This document shows, in pieces, positions 41,069 through 49,434 of a stretch of 64,000 bases of DNA. This DNA comes from Leuconostoc fallax KCTC 3537 (GTDB lineage: Bacteria > Bacillota > Bacilli > Lactobacillales > Lactobacillaceae). How positions within the stretch are numbered: position 1 is the first letter of the stretch; each line of letters begins with the position of its first letter. Position numbers and translations under genes: made by a program. The DNA lies in the NCBI RefSeq assembly GCF_000165675.1, contig NZ_AEIZ01000026.1, positions 1-64,000 of the forward strand. The letters run 5' to 3'. The notes below the pieces were generated by a model. The model was not told where the DNA came from and ran no database searches. It was given only the letters and a program-made list of their open reading frames with translations.

Positions 41069-41578
41069 ATGCAATCATACTCAAATAAAGATGAATTAAT
41101 TCAAGCCATTCAAACAAGCTATCAAAAATACATTGAAGAATTTAAGAATATTCCTAATGATTTGAAAGATAAACGTGTTGAGACAGTAGATCGGACTCCC
41201 GCTGAAAACCTTGCCTATCAAATTGGATGGATTACTGCTTTATTGAATTGGGAAAATGACGAAATGGCGGGAAAAGAGGTCTTCGTGCCTGCTAAGGGTT
41301 ACAAATGGAATAACTTAGGTGGCTTGTATCAATCTTTCTATCAAACATACAGTGGCCATTCCTTGCCAGAATTAATCGACTTACTGACGTTACGCGTAAC
41401 AGAGCTATGCAATTTGGTAGAAAAGCTACCTGCTGATATTCTTTTTGAACCAAACCATCGTCGATGGGCCACAATAAACGCACAATGGCCCGTCTGGAAA
41501 TGGGTTCATATCAACTCTGTAGCACCCTTTAAAACATTCAGAACTAAAATCCGTAAATGGAAGAAGGCTGTTATTTAA
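41069..41578 (+). CDS. ClbS/DfsB family four-helix bundle protein
   Basis: A 169-residue protein with the DUF1706 pattern: YSNKDELIQAIQTSYQKYIEE at the start, then TPAENLAYQIGWITALLNWE and GYKWNNLGGLYQSFY. ClbS itself hydrolyses the colibactin cyclopropane; most relatives are of unknown function and belong to the DinB-like bundle. AAGGAGG lies seven bases before the ATG. The C-terminus (KTFRTKIRKWKKAVI) is basic. No toxin genes are nearby. Confidence 0.82.
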   Translation: MQSYSNKDELIQAIQTSYQKYIEEFKNIPNDLKDKRVETVDRTPAENLAYQIGWITALLNWENDEMAGKEVFVPAKGYKWNNLGGLYQSFYQTYSGHSLPELIDLLTLRVTELCNLVEKLPADILFEPNHRRWATINAQWPVWKWVHINSVAPFKTFRTKIRKWKKAVI

Positions 41579-41686
41579 AAACCAGCTACGAATTAGCGAG
41601 GACCCGGTTTCCGTATCATAGCGTGTTTTAGTATATTCATGTCAGTTGAAGCCGTTTAGAAGAATATATAAATGGAGAACATATAA

Positions 41687-42105
41687 ATTATTAAGAAAAG
41701 TAAATCATCAATAAAATTATGGGAATTTTGGTTTTTCATTTTTTCCATAATACTTGTTTCTATCACTGGGGTATCTTATCCAATTTTTATGAACAGCAGT
41801 ATTCAGAATATGTTCACAGTCGGTCAGTATCACTTAAATATTTTAAAATCACTATTTCCAATTTTAACTGTGTTCATGATGATAATATCAGAGATTTTAT
41901 GGCTGGCCAAAAAAGATACAATCAGAAATCCCAATCAAGTGTTAAGTACTTCTCAAGTAAAATGGTTACTATTTTCAATATCTGTTTTATTTGTACTGGT
42001 TATTTTTTCACAACTCCATGGAAATGGGTAAATCCAATATTAACGGTGGTTAACACTATATGGATTCCACTTATCTGGAAAAAAACAAAAGTAATGAAAC
42101 TTTAA
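41687..42105 (+). CDS. Small membrane protein, unclear start and frameshift
   Basis: An open frame from 41687 encodes a protein with three membrane segments (LWEFWFFIFSIILVSITGV, LFPILTVFMMIISEILWLA, WLLFSISVLFVLVIF). It is broken late: one T added to the T6 run at 42003-42008 gives FFTTPWKWVNPILTVVNTIW and a Lys-rich end. GGAG lies before the open frame but only ATT codons follow at the right spacing; the first ATG in frame is 41789. I do not recognise it. The start may also be affected by a sequence error. Confidence 0.45.
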
Positions 42106-42236
42106 CAAGTGGTAGCAAAACACTTACTATTAAATCTCGCAAATATAAAAAACCACTTCACTACAAATAAATACCCATACAGTCGCATACATAACACTCA
42201 TACGCCTACCACTCAAAATATAATTGGAGATCAAAC

Positions 42237-42851
42237 ATGAAAAATATTTTATTAACTTCTTATTTTGCGGGTACCATTCGGCAATTTAAGCAATTCATGG
42301 CTAACCAAAGCACTGAAATTACAAATATCCTATTCATTGATACTGCTAGTAAGGTTGAAGAATATACAGGATATATAGATGAAGCGTATAAAGCCTTATT
42401 GAATTTAAACTATACTATTGACACATTAGATATTTCAAATTCTGACAAAATCAAATCAAAAAATCAAATACAAAACGCGGATACGATTTTTATTGCAGGT
42501 GGTAATACTTTCTACCTCCTAGACAAACTAAAGTCTCAAAAGCTAGACAAATTACTTATCGATAAAATAAACACTGGTACGCCTTACATTGGTGAGTCAG
42601 CCGGTGCAATTATACTATCACCAGATATTACTTATATCCAAGAACTGGACGATGCTAGTTTTGCGCCTAATTTGAATACATATACTGGGCTTGGCATAAC
42701 TGATTTCAGCATTTTACCACACTATCTTGATAAACCTTTTGAAAATGAAACTAGCACTATATTTAACAAATACCATGACAAACTAGACCTCATCACCTTA
42801 AATAATCAAGAAACCATATCGATTTCAAACGATCAGTTAATACTGAATTAG
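42237..42851 (+). CDS. Peptidase S51 (PepE-like) family protein
   Basis: A 204-residue protein of the class I glutamine amidotransferase-like fold. The nucleophile Ser121 sits in GESAGAI, His162 in ILPHYLDKP, and IFIAGGNTFYLL precedes the active site, as in alpha-aspartyl dipeptidase PepE. It should act on N-terminal Asp dipeptides or related substrates. GGAG precedes the ATG. The copy is intact. A dispersed repeat (42914-42951) lies just downstream. Confidence 0.85.
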   Translation: MKNILLTSYFAGTIRQFKQFMANQSTEITNILFIDTASKVEEYTGYIDEAYKALLNLNYTIDTLDISNSDKIKSKNQIQNADTIFIAGGNTFYLLDKLKSQKLDKLLIDKINTGTPYIGESAGAIILSPDITYIQELDDASFAPNLNTYTGLGITDFSILPHYLDKPFENETSTIFNKYHDKLDLITLNNQETISISNDQLILN

Positions 42852-42913
42852 CTTATCAGTTGCAACACATAGATAAATATTTTTAGTTGTATATTTAATA
42901 AAAGAAATAAAAA

Positions 42914-42951
42914 AGCACTCACAGAGTGCATACATATATACCAAACGTTCA
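42914..42951 (+). repeat. Structured intergenic repeat, copy outside the island
   Basis: AGCACTCACAGAGTGC followed by a TACATA-rich segment and CGTTCA. The first 16 bases are identical to the copy at 53476, and 33 of 38 match overall. It forms a GCACTC/GAGTGC hairpin. It lies 63 bases after the S51 peptidase stop and about 0.5 kb outside the island. Confidence 0.7.
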
Positions 42952-43025
42952 GACTTACATTTTTATGAGTTACGCATTTCCAACTATCTCAAAGAGTTTT
43001 GATTTAGATTGCGTTTTTATTAAGA

Positions 43026-43271
43026 TTATCTATTTTGCTTATATTTGTCTAACATTAAATACAATACCGCTAACGTCGTGACCAAAGAAATAAAGAAATT
43101 AATATTAGCATCTATTTTGACCGTAATCCATACCACGAACACGCATATGTATAGTAAATAATCCCACCAGGCTAGTTTAATATTACTGTATTTATAGCGT
43201 TTAAAGACTAAGAAACAACCACCTGTCACCAACATGACGATAACTAGCCAATAAATAATATTCAATATCAT
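43026..43271 (-). CDS. Hypothetical small membrane protein
   Basis: An 81-residue protein with three hydrophobic segments (IIYWLVIVMLVTGGCFLVF, WDYLLYICVFVVWITV, FFISLVTTLAVLYLML) and a basic C-terminus (DKYKQNR). I do not recognise the family. It stands alone on the minus strand between the S51 peptidase and the island's left junction. Confidence 0.55.
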   Translation of the reverse strand: MILNIIYWLVIVMLVTGGCFLVFKRYKYSNIKLAWWDYLLYICVFVVWITVKIDANINFFISLVTTLAVLYLMLDKYKQNR

Positions 43272-43438
43272 ATGTATGTTCCCCTCACACTATTAGTAAT
43301 TCTTATGCATTCACTGATTGCTATATTAAGCAATATGTTCTTGCCAGAAACAGCTAATAATTTTTAACATTTATAGATTATTTCATTCAATCCAAAAATA
43401 TCACAAAAAGCCAAGTAAATATTGTAATATCAAGGTTT

Positions 43439-43473
43439 AAAAAAGCCACGCTATCAGTTTTTGATAGAGTGGC
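43439..43473 (-). terminator. Terminator, probably the original tRNA-Arg terminator displaced by integration
   Basis: 12-nt arms GCCACTCTATCA / TGATAGCGTGGC with T6 on the minus strand, six bases beyond the left copy of the tRNA 3' end. Before integration this would have lain directly downstream of tRNA-Arg. Confidence 0.75.
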
Positions 43474-43478
43474 TAAAT

Positions 43479-43495
43479 ATGCACTGAGGGGGAGT
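43479..43495. repeat. Left attachment-site repeat
   Basis: ATGCACTGAGGGGGAGT, identical to 57084-57100, where it forms the 3' end of tRNA-Arg. It lies 53 bases from the integrase stop codon. Confidence 0.9.
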
Positions 43496-43532
43496 TTATC
43501 CAGCCTTAATATACCAACGTTTCAGGCGTTTT

Positions 43533-43550
43533 GTACCTACTTTAGTACCT
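43533..43550 (+). promoter_or_regulatory. Left integrase arm-type site pair
   Basis: GTACCT-N6-GTACCT, the same spacing as the pair at 56968-56985 near the right end. Direct hexamer pairs inside both ends are typical of arm-type binding sites of tyrosine integrases. The second hexamer overlaps the integrase stop codon. Confidence 0.6.
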
Positions 43551-44670
43551 ATCCTATAATACCAGAAAGTATTGATCCCGCCTCATCACTGGCTCTCTTG
43601 GTAATATCACTATAAACATTTAACGTTATAGATGCATCAGCATGACCTAAATATGTTTGGACTTGTTTAACTGTAGCACCTCTATCCAAAGCCAATGTTG
43701 CCCAAGTATGTCGTAACTTGTGCATGGATAAGCCCACTGCTACGTTATATTTATTGCTGACATCATGCAACCACTTATTCGGTCGTAAAATCTGTAATGT
43801 GTGCCCTTCATGATTAAATACATAATCATTAATCTCTTTATAGGCAGTATATTCATACCATTCAGACAATACGGCCAACATCTTATTATCTATTTTTAGT
43901 GTTCGCCTACTTGTTCTTGATTTAGGTTCTTTAACATACGTACCGCCATTTAGTCCTCTACCTAAAGCTTGGACCACACTAATATAGCCGTTATCAAAAT
44001 CAACAGACTGCCATTGTAGTGCTAATAACTCTTCGGTACGCATACCAGTGAACGCGCCCAATCGTAATAACGTGTAAGCTTGTTTATTAATCAATCGATA
44101 TTGACTATCTAAAACATCAATAAATCTTTTAAACTCATCAATATCCATAAATTGCTTGGGCTTATCAAGCCTTCGCCTCTCCTTTGGCAAATCAATTTTG
44201 GTAAAAGGATCAACAGCAATCATGTCCATCTTTAACGCCAAACTTAATAGTCGTCTAAAGGAGTTAATCACTACTCTATAACGTAATAGCTTACTTTGTA
44301 ATGTGTTAACATATAGTTGTAATTGTATTGGCTTAATATCTGAAACCAGTACATCCCCCCAATCGGGTAATATATGCAATGCAAAGAGATTCATTGTCTT
44401 TCTTAAGGTACTCTCTTCTACCGTCCGTTGGTAGGCATCTATCCATATATCATACAGCGCTTTAACCGTTAATACGGTTGGGCGTTCTTTTTTATTATAT
44501 TTACTTTCACCATTATAAAATAAGACACTCTCGTTATTAAACCATTGTTGCGCACGACGCTTATTAGCAAAACCACGCTTTTTAACTCGGACCTTCTGGT
44601 CATCATTCATTAAATAGCCGTTTACTTCCCAAACCTTTCCTTTGGGTGTATTCACTTGTTGTAACTTCAT
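43549..44670 (-). CDS. int: Tyrosine recombinase (integrase) of the island
   Basis: A 373-residue phage-type integrase: N-terminal arm-binding/AP2-like region (KVRVKKRGFANKRRAQQWF), SAM-like core, and catalytic domain with Arg211 (TGMRTEEL), His317 and Arg320 (MHKLRHTWA), His343 (YLGHADA) and Tyr353 (NVYSDI). It is the last gene of the minus-strand early operon and ends 53 bases from the left att repeat. I use the ATG at 44670; the frame extends 20 codons further with no better signal. It should recombine the 17-bp core at tRNA-Arg. Confidence 0.92.
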   Translation of the reverse strand: MKLQQVNTPKGKVWEVNGYLMNDDQKVRVKKRGFANKRRAQQWFNNESVLFYNGESKYNKKERPTVLTVKALYDIWIDAYQRTVEESTLRKTMNLFALHILPDWGDVLVSDIKPIQLQLYVNTLQSKLLRYRVVINSFRRLLSLALKMDMIAVDPFTKIDLPKERRRLDKPKQFMDIDEFKRFIDVLDSQYRLINKQAYTLLRLGAFTGMRTEELLALQWQSVDFDNGYISVVQALGRGLNGGTYVKEPKSRTSRRTLKIDNKMLAVLSEWYEYTAYKEINDYVFNHEGHTLQILRPNKWLHDVSNKYNVAVGLSMHKLRHTWATLALDRGATVKQVQTYLGHADASITLNVYSDITKRASDEAGSILSGIIG

Positions 44671-44810
44671 CAATCCTATCCCTCTATCTTCAAGCGAGTA
44701 GGCTATGTACAGGGATAAATAAAAAAGCATGGGCTTTTACAAGTTCACACGCTTCATTATTCCACACTGTTACGATCTACTCACCGGTCTTAAGTAATTT
44801 TTAAACTCTA

Positions 44811-45011
44811 TTAGCCATAATAATGCTTAATAGCTTCATCTATTTCTTGACTATCATATCTAACGCCATGGTCCGTAGGATAAGCTTTTACCCTACCTGT
44901 CTTAACGTAATAATTGATGAAGGTATTATCCGCCACACCAGCATATTTATGTGCTTGAGACCGTTTTAGCCATCTTGGCCATAACTGGGGATGTTCTGTG
45001 CTTGATGTCAT
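44811..45011 (-). CDS. Excisionase-like helix-turn-helix protein
   Basis: A 66-residue protein with a MerR/Xis-type winged helix: QLWPRWLKRSQAHKYAGV then NTFINYYVKTGRVKAYPTD. Its ATG (45011) overlaps the stop of the TerS-like gene as ATGA, so the two are translationally coupled. Directly upstream of int, it is the natural candidate for the recombination directionality factor. A transcriptional role is also possible. Confidence 0.72.
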   Translation of the reverse strand: MTSSTEHPQLWPRWLKRSQAHKYAGVADNTFINYYVKTGRVKAYPTDHGVRYDSQEIDEAIKHYYG

Positions 45012-45415
45012 ATTTTTCCTTTCCAAATTTCTTGTATGAGTTGGTTAACATACCTATCTACACCCATTTTATTGATGGCTTTAATTGCCCACGCTAACTC
45101 TAATCTACTTTTATGAACGAGATACATTGTTACAGACTGTGATACATAAACATCAAATCGCTTATAGTACTTATTAGCATTAACATTAGCTGTCCGTTTA
45201 CTAGCCATAGGGTGGGTTTCAAGATAAGCTCTTGTTTTATTGCCATGTGTTGTATATTCCACAATAAATCTCATTGCTTTATGTGTAATAAGTTTGCGTT
45301 TAATTAATTCACTTGTAACCAGTTCATGAACATAAACATAAAACATGCTACTTTCTCGCTCTGCATACGTTTTTTCTCGTGGTTTTAAATGAGCCATGTA
45401 TTGGTAAATATCCAT
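45008..45415 (-). CDS. TerS-like small terminase subunit
   Basis: A 135-residue protein whose centre (about residues 44-90) follows the small-terminase DNA-binding pattern: THKAMRFIVEYTTHGNKTRAY, cut here as MRFIVEYTTHGNKTRAY, then HPMASKRTANVNANKYYK. In that family the text runs Q-x-x-F-V-E-Y...GN-x-T-x-A-Y...S-x-x-T-A-x-V-N-A. The C-terminus is helical. In SaPI-type islands a satellite TerS redirects the helper's packaging machinery to satellite DNA. No large terminase is present, which fits. The assignment rests on pattern only. Confidence 0.65.
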   Translation of the reverse strand: MDIYQYMAHLKPREKTYAERESSMFYVYVHELVTSELIKRKLITHKAMRFIVEYTTHGNKTRAYLETHPMASKRTANVNANKYYKRFDVYVSQSVTMYLVHKSRLELAWAIKAINKMGVDRYVNQLIQEIWKGKI

Positions 45416-45477
45416 AACACTTCCTTACTAGTAAAAGCAATGTTCCAATTTTAATGTTTATCTGTTAATTATTGCTA

Positions 45478-45822
45478 TTACTTCAATCCTCGCAACTCCA
45501 TATCAACCTCGAGCTTAATCTGTTCACTACGTGACTTACTAGCTTCTTGCTGATATGTTGCCATAATCTCTTGTAATTGTTCTGTCGTTGGTTGTATTTT
45601 TACAAAATCATTCTGTTTGAAACGTTCAAAATCATAACCTAAGGCATTGAGCATCAACTCTAGCATGTTTGTCTTATGCTTCAACATCTCATATTGATAA
45701 TCTTGAATAACATTTAGATTGCTTTGTTTAAGATTACGCTCTACCAAATACTTAGCATGTCTATGCTGTTCAATAATATAGCCAATTAATGCTAAGAATA
45801 TGGTCACAATTATTATTTTCAT
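45478..45822 (-). CDS. Single-pass membrane protein, paralogue B
   Basis: A 114-residue protein: N-terminal membrane helix (IIIVTIFLALIGYII), then a long charged helical region with LELMLNALGYDFERF (about residues 54-68) and a coiled-coil-like tail. It shares topology and the M-L-x-x-M-x-x-x-GYD-x-ER motif with the product of the preceding gene, pointing to tandem duplication. Its ATG overlaps that gene's stop (ATGA) once a frameshift is corrected. No known function; membrane location suggests a host- or helper-interference role, which is speculation. Confidence 0.6.
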   Translation of the reverse strand: MKIIIVTIFLALIGYIIEQHRHAKYLVERNLKQSNLNVIQDYQYEMLKHKTNMLELMLNALGYDFERFKQNDFVKIQPTTEQLQEIMATYQQEASKSRSEQIKLEVDMELRGLK

Positions 45823-46171
45823 TGCATGACCTCACTTTCATACTTTGCTTTTACTTCCTCAAATACTTGGTCTGCTTCATCTATTTTTTCTTGTTAGCGT
45901 CATGCTCTTTTAAAATAGATTCTTTTTCCATACTATTAATAACTCGTTGACTATTATCTCCGTTGATTATTCTTTCAACGTCATAACCCTGCATTCGCAA
46001 CAACATTTCTGCTGTATTTGCTTGAAACTTTGCATGTAGCTTGGCATTCTCGTTTAATTTCGAATAGTAACTCATAAACCTGGCTGACTGTCTCATTTTT
46101 CCAAATTGATATTGCTGTCTTAGAATAATGGCTACCAATACTACAAATATAAAGCCTATTAAATAGTTCAT
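45819..46171 (-). CDS. Single-pass membrane protein, paralogue A, frameshifted
   Basis: A protein of about 117 residues: membrane helix LIGFIFVVLVAIILR, then a charged helical region with TAEMLLRMQGYDVERI. The ATG at 46171 has AAAGGGG upstream; a longer frame to 46312 would run into the origin-like repeats and is unlikely. The raw frame stops after ANKKK; one A added to the A6 run (T6 on plus, 45884-45889) gives KKIDEADQVFEEVKAKY and a stop overlapping the next ATG. Paralogue of the downstream gene. Confidence 0.6.
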
Positions 46172-46475
46172 TTCATCCCCTTTTCGGTTGTTTTCTCCTG
46201 ATTTTGTTATCCGTACCAAAAATATACCCCATGATGTGCCTCTTTTTTTCGAGTTATGTCGCCTGTAACCCTTGATATGACTGACTTTTATTTTTTGTGT
46301 CGAATGTGCCAACTTTTTTCATACTACGCACTATATATACGTTTATTTATTTTTTAATGAAAAGTATAGGAACAAATGGAACATTGGGACAAACCCTTAC
46401 ATATCAAGGGTTACAGCGTTTCACTTTTGGAGTTATCTAGGTACGTTTCTGGTTCGTGTTTTTTGCATATTTTGC
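46172..46475. other. Candidate replication origin of the island
   Basis: A 304-bp non-coding stretch directly after the helicase gene. A perfect 17-bp inverted repeat, CTGTAACCCTTGATATG (46263-46279) and its complement (46400-46416), flanks an AT-rich core (about 46319-46366). Inside each flank lies a GG(A/C)ACATT(G/C)-type sequence in mirrored orientation, and three 9-bp GGAACA-like units are tandem at about 46371-46397. The half-site AACCCTT occurs once more at 46393-46399. Iterons on both sides of an AT-rich segment, just 3' of rep, match the layout of SaPI origins. Confidence 0.6.
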
Positions 46476-47903
46476 TTAGTCACTAAAATATTTATTCAAA
46501 TTTAAACCATCCCAACTCCAAACTGGATTATCTGTTTCAGTGGCTGATTGATGTTTTCTTGTCTTAACCTTGGTGTAACCTAATTGCTCCATTTTTACAT
46601 TAAACTGTTTACGTTGTATTTTTGAGTTTATGCCATTCTCTGATAACCATAACTCGAACAATTCCCACGTTTGCACCACGGTAGCACCGCCACCAAAGTC
46701 AATCTCGGTGTCTTGTACGGCGTCTTTCAAAAACATAGTTACTAAGTCTTGGCGTTCTAACCATTCACGTGTTGCTGTCTCAATCTCATCACTGGTTGAA
46801 AACTTACCCCGTTGTTTTGCTTGCTGATAGGCTGTTAACACACTATACGCAAACGCACCAACTTCCTTAACGGCTTGTTTTTCATCCCACAATAACGCTC
46901 GTTTGGCTTGTTCCTGTGGTCGTTCTCTAGCTCTGGGCGCTGTCACTGGTACAATCTTGATACGTTGTGATAATGCTACGTTGACCGCTATATTAGGTGT
47001 CTGGTTTGCGCCAAACAGTAACAAAGCGTAGAATTTCAAACTCAATGCGTCTGCGTTCTTGGCTTCAACATCTATCTTGTCGCCACCGGACAAGCTCCTT
47101 AAGGTATCTGGTACTTCAATGCGTGTGTCTGGCAAGTCCAAATGAATATTACTCAACTTCTCAAATAATCCAATCAGTCCAAATCTTGCACTCTTGCCGT
47201 TACTGCCTGCGATTGTGTCCATATCCTTTGCGACAATATTTTTAGTTCCTAACAACGGGAACACAATACTATCAAAAAAGTAACTTTTACCCGTGCCACC
47301 CATTTCATCCACAATGATTGCAATGGTATTAAAAGTCTTATACTCGGGGATAAAGGCATATCCTAACAACTCTTTGATAAACTGCCACGAGTTACCAAAC
47401 AAGTAACTGCCCCACTCTTCAATATTATTTGCTTGTCCGTCCTTGTTGATGTCAATATCATGCCCGTTAACCAAATAATGTGATTGCTGATTAGGTGTGA
47501 TATTCCCTGTCTCAATCTCATAAGTCCCATTTTTAAACGCTATGATATCAGTGCGCTGGTCTTCAAACGGGTTGTGTTCACTAATCGTTTGAATAAGCGT
47601 TGTTTTGCTCACATCTTGCATGCGCTTCACATTGTAAGCGTGGTATTGTTTCAACTTTTCCAATGCTTCACGTTCAATATAAGCCCTTGCTGATTTCTCT
47701 GTTAGGTTTTCCCATGATATGCCATTGTATTTGTAATATCTAATGCTACCGTTAAAAGGAACGCCTAGAACTGGACTATCTTTGATGATTGCTTCACTCA
47801 ATTTTAAGGTGTCAATGCCTTTAACATCCCCGTTGTCGTTCACGTGTAGCCAATCAGGTACGTTCTGACTTGTTGGCAATGCTGTTGTATCAATCTCTGC
47901 CAT
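46476..47903 (-). CDS. D5-like superfamily 3 helicase/replication initiator
   Basis: A 475-residue protein with a phage/plasmid primase P4-like C-terminal domain. Walker A is DEMGGTGKS (about residues 199-207), followed by SLSGGDKIDVEAK and the sensor-like LLLFGANQTPNI, typical of D5/P4 SF3 helicases. The C-terminal part (from about 400) looks like a winged helix. It starts within the end of the PrimPol gene (overlap 14 bases) with AAGGATG nine bases before the ATG. With the origin just downstream, it is the island's likely Rep. Confidence 0.85.
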   Translation of the reverse strand: MAEIDTTALPTSQNVPDWLHVNDNGDVKGIDTLKLSEAIIKDSPVLGVPFNGSIRYYKYNGISWENLTEKSARAYIEREALEKLKQYHAYNVKRMQDVSKTTLIQTISEHNPFEDQRTDIIAFKNGTYEIETGNITPNQQSHYLVNGHDIDINKDGQANNIEEWGSYLFGNSWQFIKELLGYAFIPEYKTFNTIAIIVDEMGGTGKSYFFDSIVFPLLGTKNIVAKDMDTIAGSNGKSARFGLIGLFEKLSNIHLDLPDTRIEVPDTLRSLSGGDKIDVEAKNADALSLKFYALLLFGANQTPNIAVNVALSQRIKIVPVTAPRARERPQEQAKRALLWDEKQAVKEVGAFAYSVLTAYQQAKQRGKFSTSDEIETATREWLERQDLVTMFLKDAVQDTEIDFGGGATVVQTWELFELWLSENGINSKIQRKQFNVKMEQLGYTKVKTRKHQSATETDNPVWSWDGLNLNKYFSD

Positions 47904-48708
47904 ATTCACTCATCCTTGCTCGCTTTTTCTCCTCACGTCTTCTAGCGCTCATATACACGGTATTTAATTCATGGTCAGGTAATGGTTCGTTACTCCGTTC
48001 ATTAACTGTTTGCATAATGTCGTAAATGTATTGTGGTGTCACATCAATGGCAAACAGATAACCTGCTAAACTCATGGCTTGATTGTTTCGCTCTCCTGTA
48101 TCAAAACCGTTTATCGTCATTTCCCACCTGTCTGCAAGGCTGTATTTTGCTTTGTAAGTATTATTAGGTCTATCAGTACCCAAATCATTTACTAAGTCAT
48201 AAACCCACTGTGGTACTGGCTTAATTTTGTCAAAAGCAGTGATTTGTCGATATTGCCCCTCATCAATCATGGACGGTGCCACTGTAACACCAGTCTCTGA
48301 TAAAACATCCACACCCTTAATAGCATTGATCACATGCTTAGGCTTAATTTGTCCGTTGGGGATGAGATAAAAGGCATGTAACCCGCCTGTAGGTGTCCGC
48401 TTTATGTAAGTATCTTGTATCGTATCCGGCTCAATGTGATGTGTTTTAAACCATGCCAAGATACTAGCCATACCGTTATGTTCATGCTTATCAATATCCA
48501 CAACAACTAGATTACTCTTTGATAAATCTATCCCAACATTGCCATTTTGATAGTCTGAGTGGCGTTTGATCCAGTCTTTTAACTCAACCCACTTGTTAAA
48601 GCTATTATGAAAGCCACCCGCAATGCCGTTGTGTTTCTGATTAGGTAATGCCATGAAGACATACGCACCAGCTTGTTGATACTGCTTGATATGTTCCCAT
48701 TTATTCAT
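47890..48708 (-). CDS. PrimPol-type primase/polymerase
   Basis: A 272-residue protein with the N-terminal bifunctional primase/polymerase fold: NVGIDLSKSNLVVVDIDKHE holds the catalytic DxD (residues 71-73), RTPTGGLHAFY the conserved His, and GVDVLSETGVTVAPS the third motif. A PriCT-like helical region ends the protein. Its ATG overlaps the upstream stop by ATGA, and it overlaps the helicase gene downstream. Primase plus helicase gives autonomous replication, as in phage satellites. Confidence 0.85.
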   Translation of the reverse strand: MNKWEHIKQYQQAGAYVFMALPNQKHNGIAGGFHNSFNKWVELKDWIKRHSDYQNGNVGIDLSKSNLVVVDIDKHEHNGMASILAWFKTHHIEPDTIQDTYIKRTPTGGLHAFYLIPNGQIKPKHVINAIKGVDVLSETGVTVAPSMIDEGQYRQITAFDKIKPVPQWVYDLVNDLGTDRPNNTYKAKYSLADRWEMTINGFDTGERNNQAMSLAGYLFAIDVTPQYIYDIMQTVNERSNEPLPDHELNTVYMSARRREEKKRARMSEYGRD

Positions 48709-48995
48709 CGCTGTGCCTTTTCTAGTAACACCACTGCTTTATTCAAGTATTTATCCAACATTGTGATAGCAACTTCTGATTTGCTAATCTCGCCTCCTAG
48801 GTAATCGGATTTAACCAAATCGCGATTGATTGCATGCTGATTATCATTAATTCGACTTAAATAATCAGTCATACCTTGTGCATATTCTAGTAATACTTGC
48901 GCATCATCATTAATATCTTGAAAAGCTGTTTGATTTGCTGCTGCCTTTTCGGCATTCAATGTCTCAACTAAATCTGCTAACGTTCCTTTGGCCAT
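48705..48995 (-). CDS. Hypothetical helical protein of the early operon
   Basis: A 96-residue acidic, mostly helical protein (TLADLVETLNAEKAAANQTAF, cut as TLADLVETLNAEK; MLDKYLNKAVVLLEKAQR at the end). I do not recognise it. It is coupled to the PrimPol gene by an ATGA overlap and follows a small helix-turn-helix gene by five bases, so it belongs to the replication operon. Confidence 0.6.
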   Translation of the reverse strand: MAKGTLADLVETLNAEKAAANQTAFQDINDDAQVLLEYAQGMTDYLSRINDNQHAINRDLVKSDYLGGEISKSEVAITMLDKYLNKAVVLLEKAQR

Positions 48996-49000
48996 AATTA

Positions 49001-49270
49001 TTAAACCCTCGCAAATCTTTCTTCATGTTTTAGCAAGGCATTAATAATAGCCTGCTGACTATTAACACTCTTTTGTAACGTGTTAACCGTTTCCCAAAAT
49101 TCATTACTCGTCACAATGAGATACATCCCACCATGTGCTTGACGGTTACTCCCAATCAGATAACCCCGTTTACGTAAATCAGCTACAACATCACTGACAC
49201 GCTTTTTATTGATATGCAAGAGATAGGCTAGTTTCTCTAATGTAATGGCTTGTGAGCGCCCTGCGGGCAA
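49001..49270 (-). CDS. Winged-helix DNA-binding protein
   Basis: An 89-residue protein with a winged helix-turn-helix (ITLEKLAYLLHINKKRVSDVVADLRKRGYLI, cut as LAYLLHINKKRVSDVVADL) and a short C-terminal helix. The only start in the raw frame is a TTG at 49270. If one A is added near 49315, an ATG there opens an in-frame 16-residue extension (MKRRKFKNIENQILNTL), which looks natural. Likely a small early-operon regulator. Confidence 0.6.
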   Translation of the reverse strand: MPAGRSQAITLEKLAYLLHINKKRVSDVVADLRKRGYLIGSNRQAHGGMYLIVTSNEFWETVNTLQKSVNSQQAIINALLKHEERFARV

Positions 49271-49318
49271 GGTATTGAGTATTTGGTTCTCAATATTTTT
49301 AAATTTTCGTCTTTCATG

Positions 49319-49417
49319 TTAAAATGTGTATAACAAAAGCTTTAAAAGGGCGTTTGTCGTTAGGTTCATCCACAACTTTGGTCGGTAGGGGATGTCCTTT
49401 TTATTGCCCTTTTTCAT
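49319..49417 (-). CDS. Small hypothetical protein, 32 residues
   Basis: A short basic frame (MKKGNKKDIPYRPKLW at the start, ending LLKLLLYTF) with AAAGGAG ten bases before its ATG and no room for a longer gene. The good ribosome-binding site and its place in the early operon are the only support. Function unknown. Confidence 0.4.
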   Translation of the reverse strand: MKKGNKKDIPYRPKLWMNLTTNALLKLLLYTF

Positions 49418-49434
49418 ACTTTGCTATCTCCTTT

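Noticed and set aside
46172-46312. N-terminal extension of membrane paralogue A up to 46312
   Set aside because: It would cover the 17-bp origin-like repeat, lacks a ribosome-binding site and is strongly basic, while the ATG at 46171 has a good site.
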